Assembly (NCBI RefSeq): GCF_000153105.1
Contig: NZ_CH672376.1
Location: 2,333,120-2,397,119 of the forward strand
Direction of reading: 5' to 3'
Source: Blastopirellula marina DSM 3645
GTDB lineage: Bacteria > Planctomycetota > Planctomycetia > Pirellulales > Pirellulaceae
DNA length: 64,000 bases
Shown here: positions 1 through 10,806 of the stretch, piece after piece
How the letters are laid out: every line of letters starts with the position of its first letter
Numbering within the stretch: the first letter of the stretch is position 1
The notes under the pieces: generated by a model
Databases searched by the model: none
The model's input: only the letters and a program-made list of their open reading frames with translations
Told to the model about the DNA's origin: nothing
Program-made: the position numbers and the translations under genes

Positions 1-30
1 TCTTTCCGCCCCAGCGGAGTTTAGAAGCAT

Positions 31-828
<798 letters not shown>

Positions 829-1200
829 ATGGCGAAGTGCGACGAAGGGTACAACTGTGAAGTCTGCGGCCGCCCGGTCGAGAAACTGACCGAGAGCGAT
901 CTCTATCTGCGCTACGTTATCGGGATGCTGGATCCGGAAGTGCTGCACACGACGCCGGAACGACACGTTCGCTGCAACCCAGTTTTGGCTCAGTTCATCG
1001 TGCATCCCAGCTTTGAACCGCTGACCGCCGCCGGTGATTTCGCCAAGTCGAATCTCGATCCGGCGTTTGTCGCTGAGCGAGAAGCATTGGCGACGCGCGG
1101 CTATGAACGCTTGCTGGAACTGGTGCAAGTAAATTTGCCAATCGTCGACTATCCTTTGCCCGAAGTGCGAGCCAAGCATGCGGAGGGCCGCGGAGAGTAA
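829..1200 (+). CDS. Conserved small Cys-containing hypothetical protein
   Basis: A 123-residue protein of unknown function. Its ATG follows the dapB stop codon with no gap, so it is very likely translated from the dapB transcript by coupling. The N-terminus holds three cysteines (CDEGYNCEVCG) and a fourth follows in HVRCNP, a spacing that could bind one metal ion. No signal peptide or membrane segment is visible. The remainder is charged and looks soluble. A large ORF on the opposite strand is its shadow. I do not recognise a family; the coupling to dapB is the only functional hint. Confidence 0.75.
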   Translation: MAKCDEGYNCEVCGRPVEKLTESDLYLRYVIGMLDPEVLHTTPERHVRCNPVLAQFIVHPSFEPLTAAGDFAKSNLDPAFVAEREALATRGYERLLELVQVNLPIVDYPLPEVRAKHAEGRGE

Positions 1201-1257
1201 AATGCTCTGCGGTTTGCGCGCAGATTCTACAAGCAGCCGAGCGAAGGATCAGGCATA

Positions 1258-2358
1258 ATGAACGATCGCACTTGGTCTTTCACATCTTCAGCTTCGTCGG
1301 AGGGTCGCTTGAACGCCCCCAATCCATTGCCGCGCCGTCAATTTGCCAGTGACAACTACGCAGGCGTCATTCCCGAAGTCTGGGAAGCGCTGGAGCATGC
1401 CCGGTTTGGACATGCGACGGCCTACGGCGAAGACCCCTGGACCGCACGCGCGTCGGATCTGTTGCGTGATTTCTTCGAGACCGACTGCGAAGTCTACTTC
1501 GTCTTCAACGGCACCGCGGCCAACTCGTTGGCGCTGGCCTCGCTGTGCAACTCTTACCACAGCGTCATTTGCCACGCTTTGGCTCACGTCGAAACGGACG
1601 AATGCGGCGCTCCCGAGTTTTTCTCCAACGGCACCAAAGTGCTGTTGGCCGAAGGCGCCAACGGCAAGATTGATCCAGCCGCGGTCGAGAACATCGTCAA
1701 TCGTCGCAAAGACATCCACTATCCCAAGCCGCGCGTCCTGAGCGTCACCCAGGCGACCGAAATGGGAACCGTCTATCAGACCGACGAACTCGCGACGCTG
1801 TGCGATACGGCCAAGCGACATGATCTGCGGCTGCATTTGGACGGATCACGCCTGTCGAACGCGCTGGCCAGTTTGAACGGATCGCCAGCCGATCTGACCT
1901 GGCGACTCGGGATCGACGTGCTCTGCTTTGGCGGCACGAAGATCGGCATGCCGGTTGGCGAAGCGGTCGTCTTCTTCAACAAAGATTTGGCCCATGAATT
2001 TGAATATCGCTGCAAACAGGCGGGCCAACTCGCGTCAAAAATGCGGTTCCTCTCGGCTGCGTGGATCGGCTTGCTGGAAAGCGGCGCCTGGCTGAAGCAT
2101 GCCCAAAACGCTAACGCGTGTGCGGCGACGCTGGCCAAAGGCGTCGAGTCGATCGCCGGCGTTTCGCTGATCGCTCCGGTCGAAGCGAACGCGTGCTTCG
2201 TGCAAATGCCCGAGAACGTCGCGACCGGCCTGCGCAACCGCGGCTGGAAGTTCTACACGTTCATCGGCAACGGCGGCGCGCGGTTCATGTGCTCGTGGGA
2301 TACGTCGATGGAAGATGTAACCGCGCTGGTGGAGGATATCCGGGAGTTGTCTTCGTAA
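1258..2358 (+). CDS. ltaE: Low-specificity L-threonine aldolase (PLP-dependent)
   Basis: A 366-residue fold-type I PLP enzyme of the beta-eliminating lyase/threonine aldolase family, expected to cleave L-threonine or allo-threonine to glycine and acetaldehyde in the cytosol. The PLP lysine is Lys228 in CFGGTKIGMPVGE. The cofactor-binding Asp/Arg segment HLDGSRLSNA lies about 35 residues earlier, and FNGTAANSLAL is the phosphate-binding region. The first ~25 residues are poorly conserved in style, so a slightly later start is possible. It converges with the ROK kinase gene across an inverted repeat. Substrate specificity within the family cannot be told from sequence. Confidence 0.88.
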   Translation: MNDRTWSFTSSASSEGRLNAPNPLPRRQFASDNYAGVIPEVWEALEHARFGHATAYGEDPWTARASDLLRDFFETDCEVYFVFNGTAANSLALASLCNSYHSVICHALAHVETDECGAPEFFSNGTKVLLAEGANGKIDPAAVENIVNRRKDIHYPKPRVLSVTQATEMGTVYQTDELATLCDTAKRHDLRLHLDGSRLSNALASLNGSPADLTWRLGIDVLCFGGTKIGMPVGEAVVFFNKDLAHEFEYRCKQAGQLASKMRFLSAAWIGLLESGAWLKHAQNANACAATLAKGVESIAGVSLIAPVEANACFVQMPENVATGLRNRGWKFYTFIGNGGARFMCSWDTSMEDVTALVEDIRELSS

Positions 2359-2400
2359 CGCGACGCGCGAGTGAAGGGAGATCACTCTTCTCCCCACACA

Positions 2401-2495
2401 ATCAGCCGCACGGCGTAAGCCGCGGTTTCTGACAGGAACTGATTGTCGACGGAAAGTCGAAAACAAAAAACCGCGGCTAACGCCGTGCGGCTGAT
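2401..2495. repeat. 28-bp inverted repeat between convergent genes
   Basis: Two 28-base arms at 2401-2428 and 2468-2495 are reverse complements with a single mismatch, separated by 39 bases. The core CCGCGGCTAACGCCGTGCGG is GC-rich and flanked by short A/T runs. The element fills the gap between the convergent threonine aldolase and ROK kinase genes. It could fold in RNA from either strand and act as a bidirectional terminator, or be a REP/MITE-like element. From memory, the same core is common in Pirellulaceae genomes. Confidence 0.85.
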
Positions 2496-2506
2496 GTCAC
2501 TTCAGG

Positions 2507-3499
2507 CTACGAAGATTTCGCCGCCAGCGCGATCGCTCCATGCACTACTACTAACTCTCCTAGCGCTGCCGGCACGATCGCATAGCTGTCGGCCAGCGGG
2601 GGAAATACAAACCGCCGCACTTGAGCGCGTAGCGGCGTGAAGAAAAGTTGATCCCCCATCAACGAAACGCCGCCGCCAACCACGATGATTTGCGGCGCGA
2701 TTAGCGTGATGACCTGGGCGATCGCCCAGCCGAGCGCTTGGGTTCCATGTTCCAAGATATCGCGAGCCAGTTCGTTCCCTTCGGCGGCGGCCTGGCCGAG
2801 GAGCTTGGCGGTCAGCAGATCGAGATCGTGATCGCAGCGAAGCAAGAGGTCGCGGGCAAACTCGTCGCTCGTTTGATCAGTGATCGGGCTGCGGTTACGA
2901 GCCGCCGAGAGCGAACGGGAGACGTCTCCCATCAGTCGCGACCGAGCTTCTGCGGCCAGTCCCCAGCCGCTGGCGATCGACTCGACGGTGATCTCTGGGC
3001 GATCGGCGTGAATGCCGGGGCGCAAGTGACCGATCTCAGCGATCGCGGGGCGATCGGCGCCAAACGGTTGGCCTTGATAGACGAAGCCGCCGCCGACGCC
3101 GGTGCCGACGGTGACATAGAAGACGCTGCCGGCGCCCTGCCCTGCTCCGTGCGCCGCTTCGGCCAAAGCGGCGGCGTCGCAGTCATTGCAAAGCGAGGTC
3201 GGCAAGTTGAACGTTTTTTGGCACCAATCGCCAAGTGGGAAGTTTTCCCAACCTTCGATCTGATGGCTCTTGGCGACGACGCCGGTTTGCGGATCGACCG
3301 GACCGCCGAAGCCGACGCCGATCGCTTGGGCGGCGTTCTTTTGCAGCAAGCGATGGCCGGCGGTTTCGATCTGATCCAGAATGCCGATCGCGCCGCGGTC
3401 AGGCTGCACGTCCATCCGCTCCAGCGCGATGGGGTCTTGGCCCGGCTGCCCTAGAGCAACTTGCAGTTTGGTTCCGCCGATCTCAATTCCGAGGAACAT
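2507..3499 (-). CDS. ROK-family sugar kinase lacking the zinc-binding cysteines
   Basis: A 330-residue ROK-family protein, probably an ATP-dependent hexose kinase such as glucokinase. The phosphate-binding loop GIEIGGTK lies at residues 4-11. The catalytic aspartate is probably Asp106 in NDCDAAALAEA. The glycine-rich stretch VGTGVGGGF and AEIGH follow. The usual ROK zinc signature after the conserved His (CxCGxxGCxE) is absent: the corresponding region reads HLRPGIHADRPEITVES with no cysteine. A purine-rich GGAGACGAG precedes the ATG. It ends a run with the SIS and transporter genes, with 32 bases to the SIS gene. Substrate is not determinable. Confidence 0.85.
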   Translation of the reverse strand: MFLGIEIGGTKLQVALGQPGQDPIALERMDVQPDRGAIGILDQIETAGHRLLQKNAAQAIGVGFGGPVDPQTGVVAKSHQIEGWENFPLGDWCQKTFNLPTSLCNDCDAAALAEAAHGAGQGAGSVFYVTVGTGVGGGFVYQGQPFGADRPAIAEIGHLRPGIHADRPEITVESIASGWGLAAEARSRLMGDVSRSLSAARNRSPITDQTSDEFARDLLLRCDHDLDLLTAKLLGQAAAEGNELARDILEHGTQALGWAIAQVITLIAPQIIVVGGGVSLMGDQLFFTPLRAQVRRFVFPPLADSYAIVPAALGELVVVHGAIALAAKSS

Positions 3500-3531
3500 G
3501 CTGGGCCTCGTCTCCTCGGGGCGCTAAGGTT

Positions 3532-4140
3532 CTAGGCGGCGTATCGTCCGACGTGATTGATGCGGGCGAAGACGTCGTTCAAGACCCAGTGGAATAAGCA
3601 AAGGTGAATGCTCTCGACCATTCCCATGTCATCGGTCGGCACATGCAGACTGTGCTGCGCCAGTTCTTTCAGTTTTCCGCCGCTATAGCCGGTCAGACCA
3701 ATCGTTTGCAGGCCATGACGATTCGCCCAGTCGACGGCGTTCAGAACGTTACCGCTGTTGCCGGATCCGCTGATGGCGATCACCACATCCCCTTCGCCGC
3801 CGTAGTTCATCAGCTGCTGCAGGAAGATTTGGTCATAGTGCAGGTCATTGCCGACGGCCATCAACCAGCCGGCGTTATCGGTCAGACTCAGCACTTTCAG
3901 GCGTTTGAGCGATTCATCTCCCAGGTCCTTTTCGTGCAGCGTGCTCTTGCCCAGATCTTCGGCCATGTGGCTGGCGGTCGTGCCTGAGCCGCCGTTGCCG
4001 AAGATGTAAACCCACTTTCCGTTTTCCCAGGCCTGGTAAATGAGGTCAGCCCAGTTTTGCAGTGCGGCCTGATCGACTTGGGCGATCTCTTGTTGCAGAC
4101 GAGCGACGTAAGCGGACGAATCTAATTGGGCGCCAAGCAT
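3532..4140 (-). CDS. SIS-domain phosphosugar isomerase, GmhA-like
   Basis: A 202-residue single SIS-domain protein of the sedoheptulose-7-phosphate isomerase (GmhA) type. The phosphate-binding motifs are visible: IFGNGGSGTTASHMAEDL near residues 45-62 and AISGSGNSGNVLNA near 120-133. Family enzymes convert sedoheptulose 7-phosphate to glycero-manno-heptose 7-phosphate, feeding LPS heptose; related SIS proteins act on other phosphosugars. It lies 8 bases from the transporter gene upstream and 32 bases from the ROK kinase downstream, so the three form an apparent operon. A kinase plus isomerase pair supports a phosphosugar role, but the exact sugar is inference. Confidence 0.85.
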   Translation of the reverse strand: MLGAQLDSSAYVARLQQEIAQVDQAALQNWADLIYQAWENGKWVYIFGNGGSGTTASHMAEDLGKSTLHEKDLGDESLKRLKVLSLTDNAGWLMAVGNDLHYDQIFLQQLMNYGGEGDVVIAISGSGNSGNVLNAVDWANRHGLQTIGLTGYSGGKLKELAQHSLHVPTDDMGMVESIHLCLFHWVLNDVFARINHVGRYAA

Positions 4141-4148
4141 GACAGCGT

Positions 4149-5531
4149 TTACTCTAAATCTTCGCTGGGAGGATGATAAAAAATCGCAACCGGCAACATG
4201 ATCAGCACGGTAAATGCGAACAAATAGCAGCGGGGTAAATGGAAATCGTTCAGGATTTTATCGAACAGACCATACAGCACGCCGGAGAGCAAGATCGCTA
4301 CCCAATTGGCGCGGCTCATCTCGGCGATCACTTCCCCCTTTTGCGACAACGGGGCTTTGGCTTGCAGGTAAACCTGAATCGGCACCGAGAACATACCGGT
4401 GCAGGCTCCCAAGATGACCAAGACCGGCAGACTTCCCCAAAAGCCAAGCAAGTGTCCGTGAAATGGGCCCGGCAGCGCCAGCAGGGCCAATGACGCACTG
4501 ATCCCCCAAGCGCCGATCTGCACGATGCGAAAGTCGATCCGGTTTTTCGACATCAGTCCGGCGATCATGCAGCCCAAGGCGATGCCGACGCCGATCAGTC
4601 CGTTCATGATGCTGGTTTGCGTATCGGAAAGCTCAAGCTGCACGACGCCTAGCGAGTTGACCGATTGCTGCACGACGCCGGCACAAAGCCAAAAAATGCA
4701 TGACGCCAACAGCGCCTTGAACATCGCCGGCTGGGCGCGAAACAGGCGGATTGCACTCGGCGGAACGGTGCACGCGCCGATGGTCAATTTGGCGTACGGT
4801 TTGGCCGGCTTCGTCTTGCGTACTAGCAGTGACGTCAACGTGCCGATGACGGCGATCACGACGCAAATCGCCGAGCCAACCCACAGATTGCTGCTCGATT
4901 GAACGCTTACCGCGTCGGCGACCTCGGCGGCAGACGCGGTGACAACCGTGCTGGCGCCCCCCAATTGATCGCGCAACACGCCGGCCGCGACGGTGCCAAA
5001 GATGATCGCTAGAAACGTGGTCATCAGGAAGATGCCGTTCGCTTTCGGCAGATCATGTTCGTGCAGCGTCTCGGGCAAAATTCCGTATTTGGCGGGGCCG
5101 AAAAAGGTGCTTTGCCCCCCCATCAAAAAGAGGACGACAAACAACCCGGCGAAGCCGAACATGTCGAAGTACCAGAAGCCGATCACGCCTAGCAGCATCG
5201 CGACGATTTCGGCCGCTTTCGACAGCACGATCACCGTCGTCTTCGAGTATTTATCGGCCAAGTAACCGGCTGGGCCGGCCAACAATAAAAAGGGAAGCGA
5301 GAAGATGATCATCGCGATCCCTTGCAGGTCTTGCCCCTCGCCGTTGACGACCTGGTTGACCCCCATCAATAGCAGCAGCTGTTTGAAGACGTTGTCGTTG
5401 AACGCGCCAAAGAACTGCGTGACCGTCATTCCCCAAAAGCTGACGTCGCGCGTTAGCGGCGGCAGATGTGCAGGATCTCCGATTCGCAGCTCTGTCGTCG
5501 GCTGATCTACTTGTTCCAGCGGTTTATCCAT
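4149..5531 (-). CDS. MFS transporter resembling lysophospholipid flippase LplT
   Basis: A 460-residue multi-pass inner-membrane protein of the major facilitator superfamily. The segment FFGAFNDNVFKQLLLL in the first helix, the loop AGYLADKYSK and FFGPAKYGILPE match the LplT/Aas transporter style, whose members flip lysophospholipids across the inner membrane. The ~35-residue N-terminal tail is hydrophilic. It heads a minus-strand run followed after 8 bases by the SIS isomerase and then the ROK kinase. A terminator hairpin separates it from thiC upstream. No acyltransferase or acyl-ACP synthetase, the usual LplT partner, is adjacent, so the substrate remains open. Confidence 0.8.
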   Translation of the reverse strand: MDKPLEQVDQPTTELRIGDPAHLPPLTRDVSFWGMTVTQFFGAFNDNVFKQLLLLMGVNQVVNGEGQDLQGIAMIIFSLPFLLLAGPAGYLADKYSKTTVIVLSKAAEIVAMLLGVIGFWYFDMFGFAGLFVVLFLMGGQSTFFGPAKYGILPETLHEHDLPKANGIFLMTTFLAIIFGTVAAGVLRDQLGGASTVVTASAAEVADAVSVQSSSNLWVGSAICVVIAVIGTLTSLLVRKTKPAKPYAKLTIGACTVPPSAIRLFRAQPAMFKALLASCIFWLCAGVVQQSVNSLGVVQLELSDTQTSIMNGLIGVGIALGCMIAGLMSKNRIDFRIVQIGAWGISASLALLALPGPFHGHLLGFWGSLPVLVILGACTGMFSVPIQVYLQAKAPLSQKGEVIAEMSRANWVAILLSGVLYGLFDKILNDFHLPRCYLFAFTVLIMLPVAIFYHPPSEDLE

Positions 5532-5583
5532 GCGGGCATTATGGGGAAACCGGCCAAGTGGGTATAGGCGAGATGCGCAAGGA

Positions 5584-5614
5584 AAAAGCGTTCCGCTGCG
5601 GCAAGAACGCTTTT
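5584..5614 (-). terminator. Hairpin terminator after thiC
   Basis: Perfect 10-bp arms at 5584-5593 and 5605-5614 (AAAAGCGTTC / GAACGCTTTT) enclose an 11-base loop. Read on the minus strand the hairpin begins 28 bases after the thiC stop codon and ends in a T-run, the classical intrinsic-terminator form. It isolates thiC from the transporter operon that starts at 5531. Confidence 0.85.
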
Positions 5615-5642
5615 TTGTGATTGGAACTGTCGCGAGACCAGA

Positions 5643-7007
<1,365 letters not shown>

Positions 7008-7038
7008 CTAGCGCCCTAATGTGAAGCCTAACTCGTTG

Positions 7039-7066
7039 AGTCGTAACCGGATGCAGCGTTACGACT
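7039..7066 (-). other. Hairpin in the thiC 5' region
   Basis: Perfect 9-bp arms at 7039-7047 and 7058-7066 (AGTCGTAAC / GTTACGACT) with a 10-base loop lie about 60 bases upstream of the thiC ATG on the minus strand. It may be part of a leader RNA or an operator. The conserved TPP-riboswitch segments were looked for and not seen. Confidence 0.5.
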
Positions 7067-7149
7067 TCGGTTGACAGTCCATCGTATCGGCCTAAGCCCG
7101 AAGGTGTCAATCTGGCGTAAGAGCGACGAACGGGGAGAATCGGCCGATT

Positions 7150-8496
7150 TTACAGAGTTTTCAGGTATTCGAGCACCGCTCGCTTTTCTTCCGGCGATAA
7201 CTGATCGGGATAGTCGTGACCCGCGGCGCTTTTGCCAAACTTGCGCGTGTCAAAATAGGTACGCTTCTCGTCACGACGCGTCACGCCGGCCGGCATCGTC
7301 GAAAACTCTTCGACCGTCAAACCGCCGCGCTGTTGGTCATAGTCTCCGTTGGTGCGCCGCCAAACGGTCGGCCGCTCGGTCGGGTTCAGCATGTGCCACA
7401 GCGTGGGGACCGAGCCGTTGTGCAGATACGGCGGCGACGCCCAAACGCCAGCCAAATGGGGCGCGATGTAGCCGGGAGTGTCATCCGCTGATTTGACGCC
7501 GCGGTTGTAATCGTTGAACCAACTATCGCCGTAAACTTTGCGAGCGGCCGGCGAGAGCGCTTCGTAGCGGACCGGATCGGTGCCGATCTCGGCGATATCG
7601 ATAACAACCGACGGGTACTTCTCGCCGGTTTCGTACTTCCCGTGACATTCGGCACAGGTCTTCTCAAACGCGATGCGCCCCTGCTCTGCTAATGGGCGAT
7701 CGATTTCGTAGGGATACTTGGGCGCTTCCAGCGATTGCAGATAAGCGTAAACATGGTCGAAATCAGCCTGCCAACGGCGAAACTTCTCGGGACCATTCTC
7801 GCGGGCCAGCGCAAACTGCATCAGCCCCTTGCTGCTTTTCGGCGCGAAAGCGTCGCAGTAGAGGTAATCCTTGGCCGAGAAGCTCCACCAAGGGGGAGCA
7901 TCCATATCGTGATGCTTGGTCGGCGGAAAACCGGCGCCGCGGTGGACGTTGAGATCGGCGTCGCGAAAGCTCATCAAGATGACGCCAAACATTACGGCGT
8001 TGGTCGTCCCGTTGGTTCCCCCCAGCGGAACCAACGCTGAGCCATAATCTGACGTGAGCAGCTGTTTGCCCAGCAGCATCTTGGCGATCCGAATATCATC
8101 GGCCAGCGTCTGCATCGCGTAGCGATGATTCGGAGCGCCCGGGATAACCTGCCCTGCAACTTCGCCGCCGTGACAGGTAAAGCAGTTGGGGGTCCAGTCG
8201 CCGTCGTCGCTGACGACATATTGCAGAGGCTTATCAGGATTGTCAGGCCGCGGCGTGAGTCCGTACCGCTCGTAAGCCAATTTGCGTCGCTGATCGGGCG
8301 AAGCTTTCTCGGCCAACTCCTTCAATTCTTTCGGCCAAACGCGCCAAGTATTGTCGAAGGTCTCCTGATCCCAATAAGGCGAGATCAGCGGCTTATCGAC
8401 AATAACGCGGTAGCCCTTCTCCGGATCCCCTGCCGTAGCAAGCGAACCGCTGCACAGAATTAAAAACAATCCCAGGGGAATCAGACAAAACTTCAT
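7150..8496 (-). CDS. Secreted di-heme cytochrome c, RoxA/MauG-like
   Basis: A 448-residue exported protein starting with signal peptide MKFCLIPLGLFLILCSGSLA. Two heme-attachment motifs are present, CFTCH at residues 105-109 and CAECH at about 281-285. The C-terminal half has IAPHLAGVWASPPYLHNGS, a segment I associate with di-heme peroxidase-like and RoxA-like cytochromes. It should be periplasmic and redox active; the substrate is unknown. An upstream in-frame start at 8541 would put 15 residues before the signal peptide, so the ATG at 8496 is preferred. The gene is flanked by thiC downstream and the repeat region upstream, with no clear operon partner. Confidence 0.8.
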   Translation of the reverse strand: MKFCLIPLGLFLILCSGSLATAGDPEKGYRVIVDKPLISPYWDQETFDNTWRVWPKELKELAEKASPDQRRKLAYERYGLTPRPDNPDKPLQYVVSDDGDWTPNCFTCHGGEVAGQVIPGAPNHRYAMQTLADDIRIAKMLLGKQLLTSDYGSALVPLGGTNGTTNAVMFGVILMSFRDADLNVHRGAGFPPTKHHDMDAPPWWSFSAKDYLYCDAFAPKSSKGLMQFALARENGPEKFRRWQADFDHVYAYLQSLEAPKYPYEIDRPLAEQGRIAFEKTCAECHGKYETGEKYPSVVIDIAEIGTDPVRYEALSPAARKVYGDSWFNDYNRGVKSADDTPGYIAPHLAGVWASPPYLHNGSVPTLWHMLNPTERPTVWRRTNGDYDQQRGGLTVEEFSTMPAGVTRRDEKRTYFDTRKFGKSAAGHDYPDQLSPEEKRAVLEYLKTL

Positions 8497-8700
8497 ACCG
8501 GTAACCATAAGCGCAGACGATCTCCATCCTTCCGACCGCAAGAGAGCTGGAATTATAACCGACCGCAGTCCAGAAGGAAAAACAACGCCGCGAAGGCGCG
8601 TCCCCTAACGCCCGTTTCGAGCGCAAAACTGTGCGCCCTAATTCCCCCCCCCACTCTTCGTAGCCCGACGCGCGAGCGAGGGAAAACCGGCCGCTGTTTC

Positions 8701-8753
8701 GAATGAAGAAACCCGAATGTCGAATGAATTACCAAACCCCGAATGAAGAAACC
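8701..8753. repeat. Short direct repeats (GAATGAAGAAAC type)
   Basis: GAATGAAGAAACC occurs at 8701 and again at 8741, with the related GAATGTCGAATGAATT between them. These are short imperfect direct repeats in non-coding DNA upstream of the larger tandem array. Similar AATGA-rich strings are familiar from planctomycete intergenic DNA; the function is unknown. Confidence 0.55.
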
Positions 8754-8804
8754 GCCGCCCGCCAAAGAGTTCTCCCCTAGCCTTTCTAATTTCGACACTC
8801 TCCC

Positions 8805-9222
8805 AAGGTTGGACCGGACCGCCGCGTTTTTTTTATCCAACGGATCGACCCCATCCAACCATTGCCCGAGTGCGCAAGTCGAGGGAATGCGGCCTCGCTT
8901 GCAAATAAAGGAGACCTGCTGGGACCGGACAAGGTTGGACCGGACTGCCGCGTTTTTTTTATCCAACGGATCGACCCCATCCAACCATTGCCCGAGTGCG
9001 CAAGTCGAGGGAATATGGCCTCAATTGCAAATAACGGAGACCTGATGGGACCGGACAAGGTTGGACCGGACCGGACTGCCGCGTTTCTTTTATCCAACGG
9101 ATCGACCCCATCCAACCGTTGCGCGAGTGCGCAAGCCGAGGGAATGCGGCCTCGCTTGCAAATAACGGAGGCCTGATGGGATCGGACAAGGTTGGACCGG
9201 ACCGGACTGCGTTTTTTTTTGA
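8805..9222. repeat. Tandem repeat, three ~126-bp units plus a partial fourth
   Basis: Units start with AAGGTTGGACCGGAC at 8805, 8931, 9057 and 9187. The first two are 126 bp, the third about 130 bp with an extra CCGGA, and the fourth breaks off after its T-run. Each unit has a GGACCGG cluster, a run of about 6-9 T, then GGATCGACCCCATCCAACC and a GC-rich tail. GGTTGGA near the start and TCCAACC in the middle of each unit are inverted arms, so each copy can fold. The unit is too long and lacks unique spacers, so it is not a CRISPR array. Confidence 0.92.
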
Positions 9223-9903
9223 GCCCGGCGATCTGGGTTATTCGACATTTGCCCGCTAGGGTAGACCATGCGTATCGGTCATCCAATCGGCCCCAAAATA
9301 CCCATCCGCGCAGCAGTCCCCGCCGCGCCATCGATCCCAGACCGCTGCCAAATCTTCATCCCACAATCGACCCCAAAACCGTGCGCCTTGTCCAGAGACA
9401 ATTTTGAGCGAGATTCCGACGGCGGCTGGCGCAACCATCCGTCCAATTTCTTCGGCCCGGCGGACCACCCCAAGATCGATCGCCAAGCATCCTTGGTCAG
9501 CTGTGGTGGAAAGAGAAGAGACTGGCTGAAAAAGGCCAATGTCACACCGATGAGGATGGAATTCGCCGTGGCCACCCTGCCGAGAAAATTTTCCACCTAC
9601 TTTCTTGACGTTCACGCCAAGTTACCTCCCTGTGCGAAAAATTTTAGAATCTATTACCTTTTCCTGGTACAACTTTCGGATCGCTGCTTGAATAGTGAAG
9701 AGTGTCCTCGGCCCATTCTTTCGAGGAACCTGCAGCCGTTCTATCTGTCGTCATCCCTGTTATTTCGGGAAAAGAGTCCCCGGCCTGGAATCGGTGAATC
9801 ATCTGTCCGATCCATCCCTATTTTCCTTGCGAGTTAATCCTTATCTCATCTCCTTGAAGGCAAACGCTTTTCAACCCTAAACCCCCTTCTGCTGAAAGGT
9901 CTC

Positions 9904-10806
9904 ATGGCCATGCTTTCTCGTTCCTCGATTCGGCCTAATTCCGGTTTTACGCTTGTGGAACTGCTTGTCGTGATCGCGATTATCGGAGTGCTGATTGCTC
10001 TGCTTTTGCCAGCTGTCCAACAAGCACGAGAAGCGGCCCGGCGAAGTTCATGCACCAACCAAATGAAGCAACTGGGACTCGCGCTGCACAACTATCACGA
10101 TACGTTCGGCGCGTTTCCTTACGGTTGCCGCTCTGGATCTTCCTTCGTGAGCTGGCATGTCCCGATTCTTCCTTTTATCGAACAACAAAACCTGTACGAA
10201 CAATTCGACACGACGAAATCGTACGGTTCGTCGCCGAATGCGGCGCTGCGGGAAGTGAAGGTCGACGCCTATTTTTGCCCCAGCGGCACCGAAGAACGTG
10301 CCGATGACAATACCGATTTTTACACGGCGCACTATTACGGGGTGATGGGACCGACGGGGGATATCCCCGGAACCGCCAGTTCGACCTACCCGGAACAAGC
10401 CTCCGAGAATCCGAGCTTTGGCGGATTCTCGAAAGCCGGCATGTGGTTTATCGGGGAAGTCCGTCGACTTCGTGATGTGGTCGACGGGACCAGCAATACG
10501 CTCTTCCTAGGAGAAATGTCTTGGTCCGACCGTAACGGCAAGCAAACCAAATACCGCGAGTGGACCCGGGGCGGCAGAGATACCAGCGATGGCTGGATGA
10601 TCCCCTGCAAGAATGTGGCGTTCCCGATCAACTCGGACCAAGTCAGCATCTTTAACGACATGAGCTTCGGCAGCAATCATCCAGGAGGTTGTCTCTTTAC
10701 GCTGGGAGACGCCTCGGTTCGCTTTGTGCCTGAAACGGTCGACTTTGACACCTATCTTTCCACCGCCAGCATGAATGGGGGAGAAGTCTTCTCGTTGAAT
10801 AACTAG
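9904..10806 (+). CDS. DUF1559 prepilin-like protein (first copy)
   Basis: A 300-residue protein with a type IV pilin-style N-terminus: prepilin peptidase motif [14 protein letters not shown] from residue 14, followed by AREAARR and the DUF1559 domain. The C-terminus has GDASVRFV, usual for this planctomycete-expanded family. Cleavage before Phe15 and assembly or anchoring through the hydrophobic helix is expected by analogy with pseudopilins; a specific function is not established. AAAGG precedes the start ATG; an internal ATG two codons later is also possible. A lipoprotein gene follows after 322 bp, an arrangement repeated at 57.6-59 kb. Confidence 0.9.
   Translation: MAMLSRSSIRPNSGFTLVELLVVIAIIGVLIALLLPAVQQAREAARRSSCTNQMKQLGLALHNYHDTFGAFPYGCRSGSSFVSWHVPILPFIEQQNLYEQFDTTKSYGSSPNAALREVKVDAYFCPSGTEERADDNTDFYTAHYYGVMGPTGDIPGTASSTYPEQASENPSFGGFSKAGMWFIGEVRRLRDVVDGTSNTLFLGEMSWSDRNGKQTKYREWTRGGRDTSDGWMIPCKNVAFPINSDQVSIFNDMSFGSNHPGGCLFTLGDASVRFVPETVDFDTYLSTASMNGGEVFSLNN

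Larger units (their letters stand above)
8497..9903. other. 1.4-kb gene-free, repeat-rich region
   Basis: No convincing protein-coding frame was found here; the ORFs present follow the repeats on both strands. From left to right it holds a segment like CCGACGCGCGAGCGAGGGAA near 8665-8684 (a similar string follows the threonine aldolase stop near 2359), short GAATGAAGAAAC direct repeats at 8701-8753, the 126-bp tandem array at 8805-9222, then about 680 bp of unremarkable sequence leading to the DUF1559 gene. Part of that leader (9364-9406) resembles the leader of the second DUF1559 gene. Confidence 0.75.

Noticed and set aside
8805-9222. CRISPR array
   Set aside because: Repeat units are 126 bp and lie directly head to tail without unique spacers; no cas gene is in the window.
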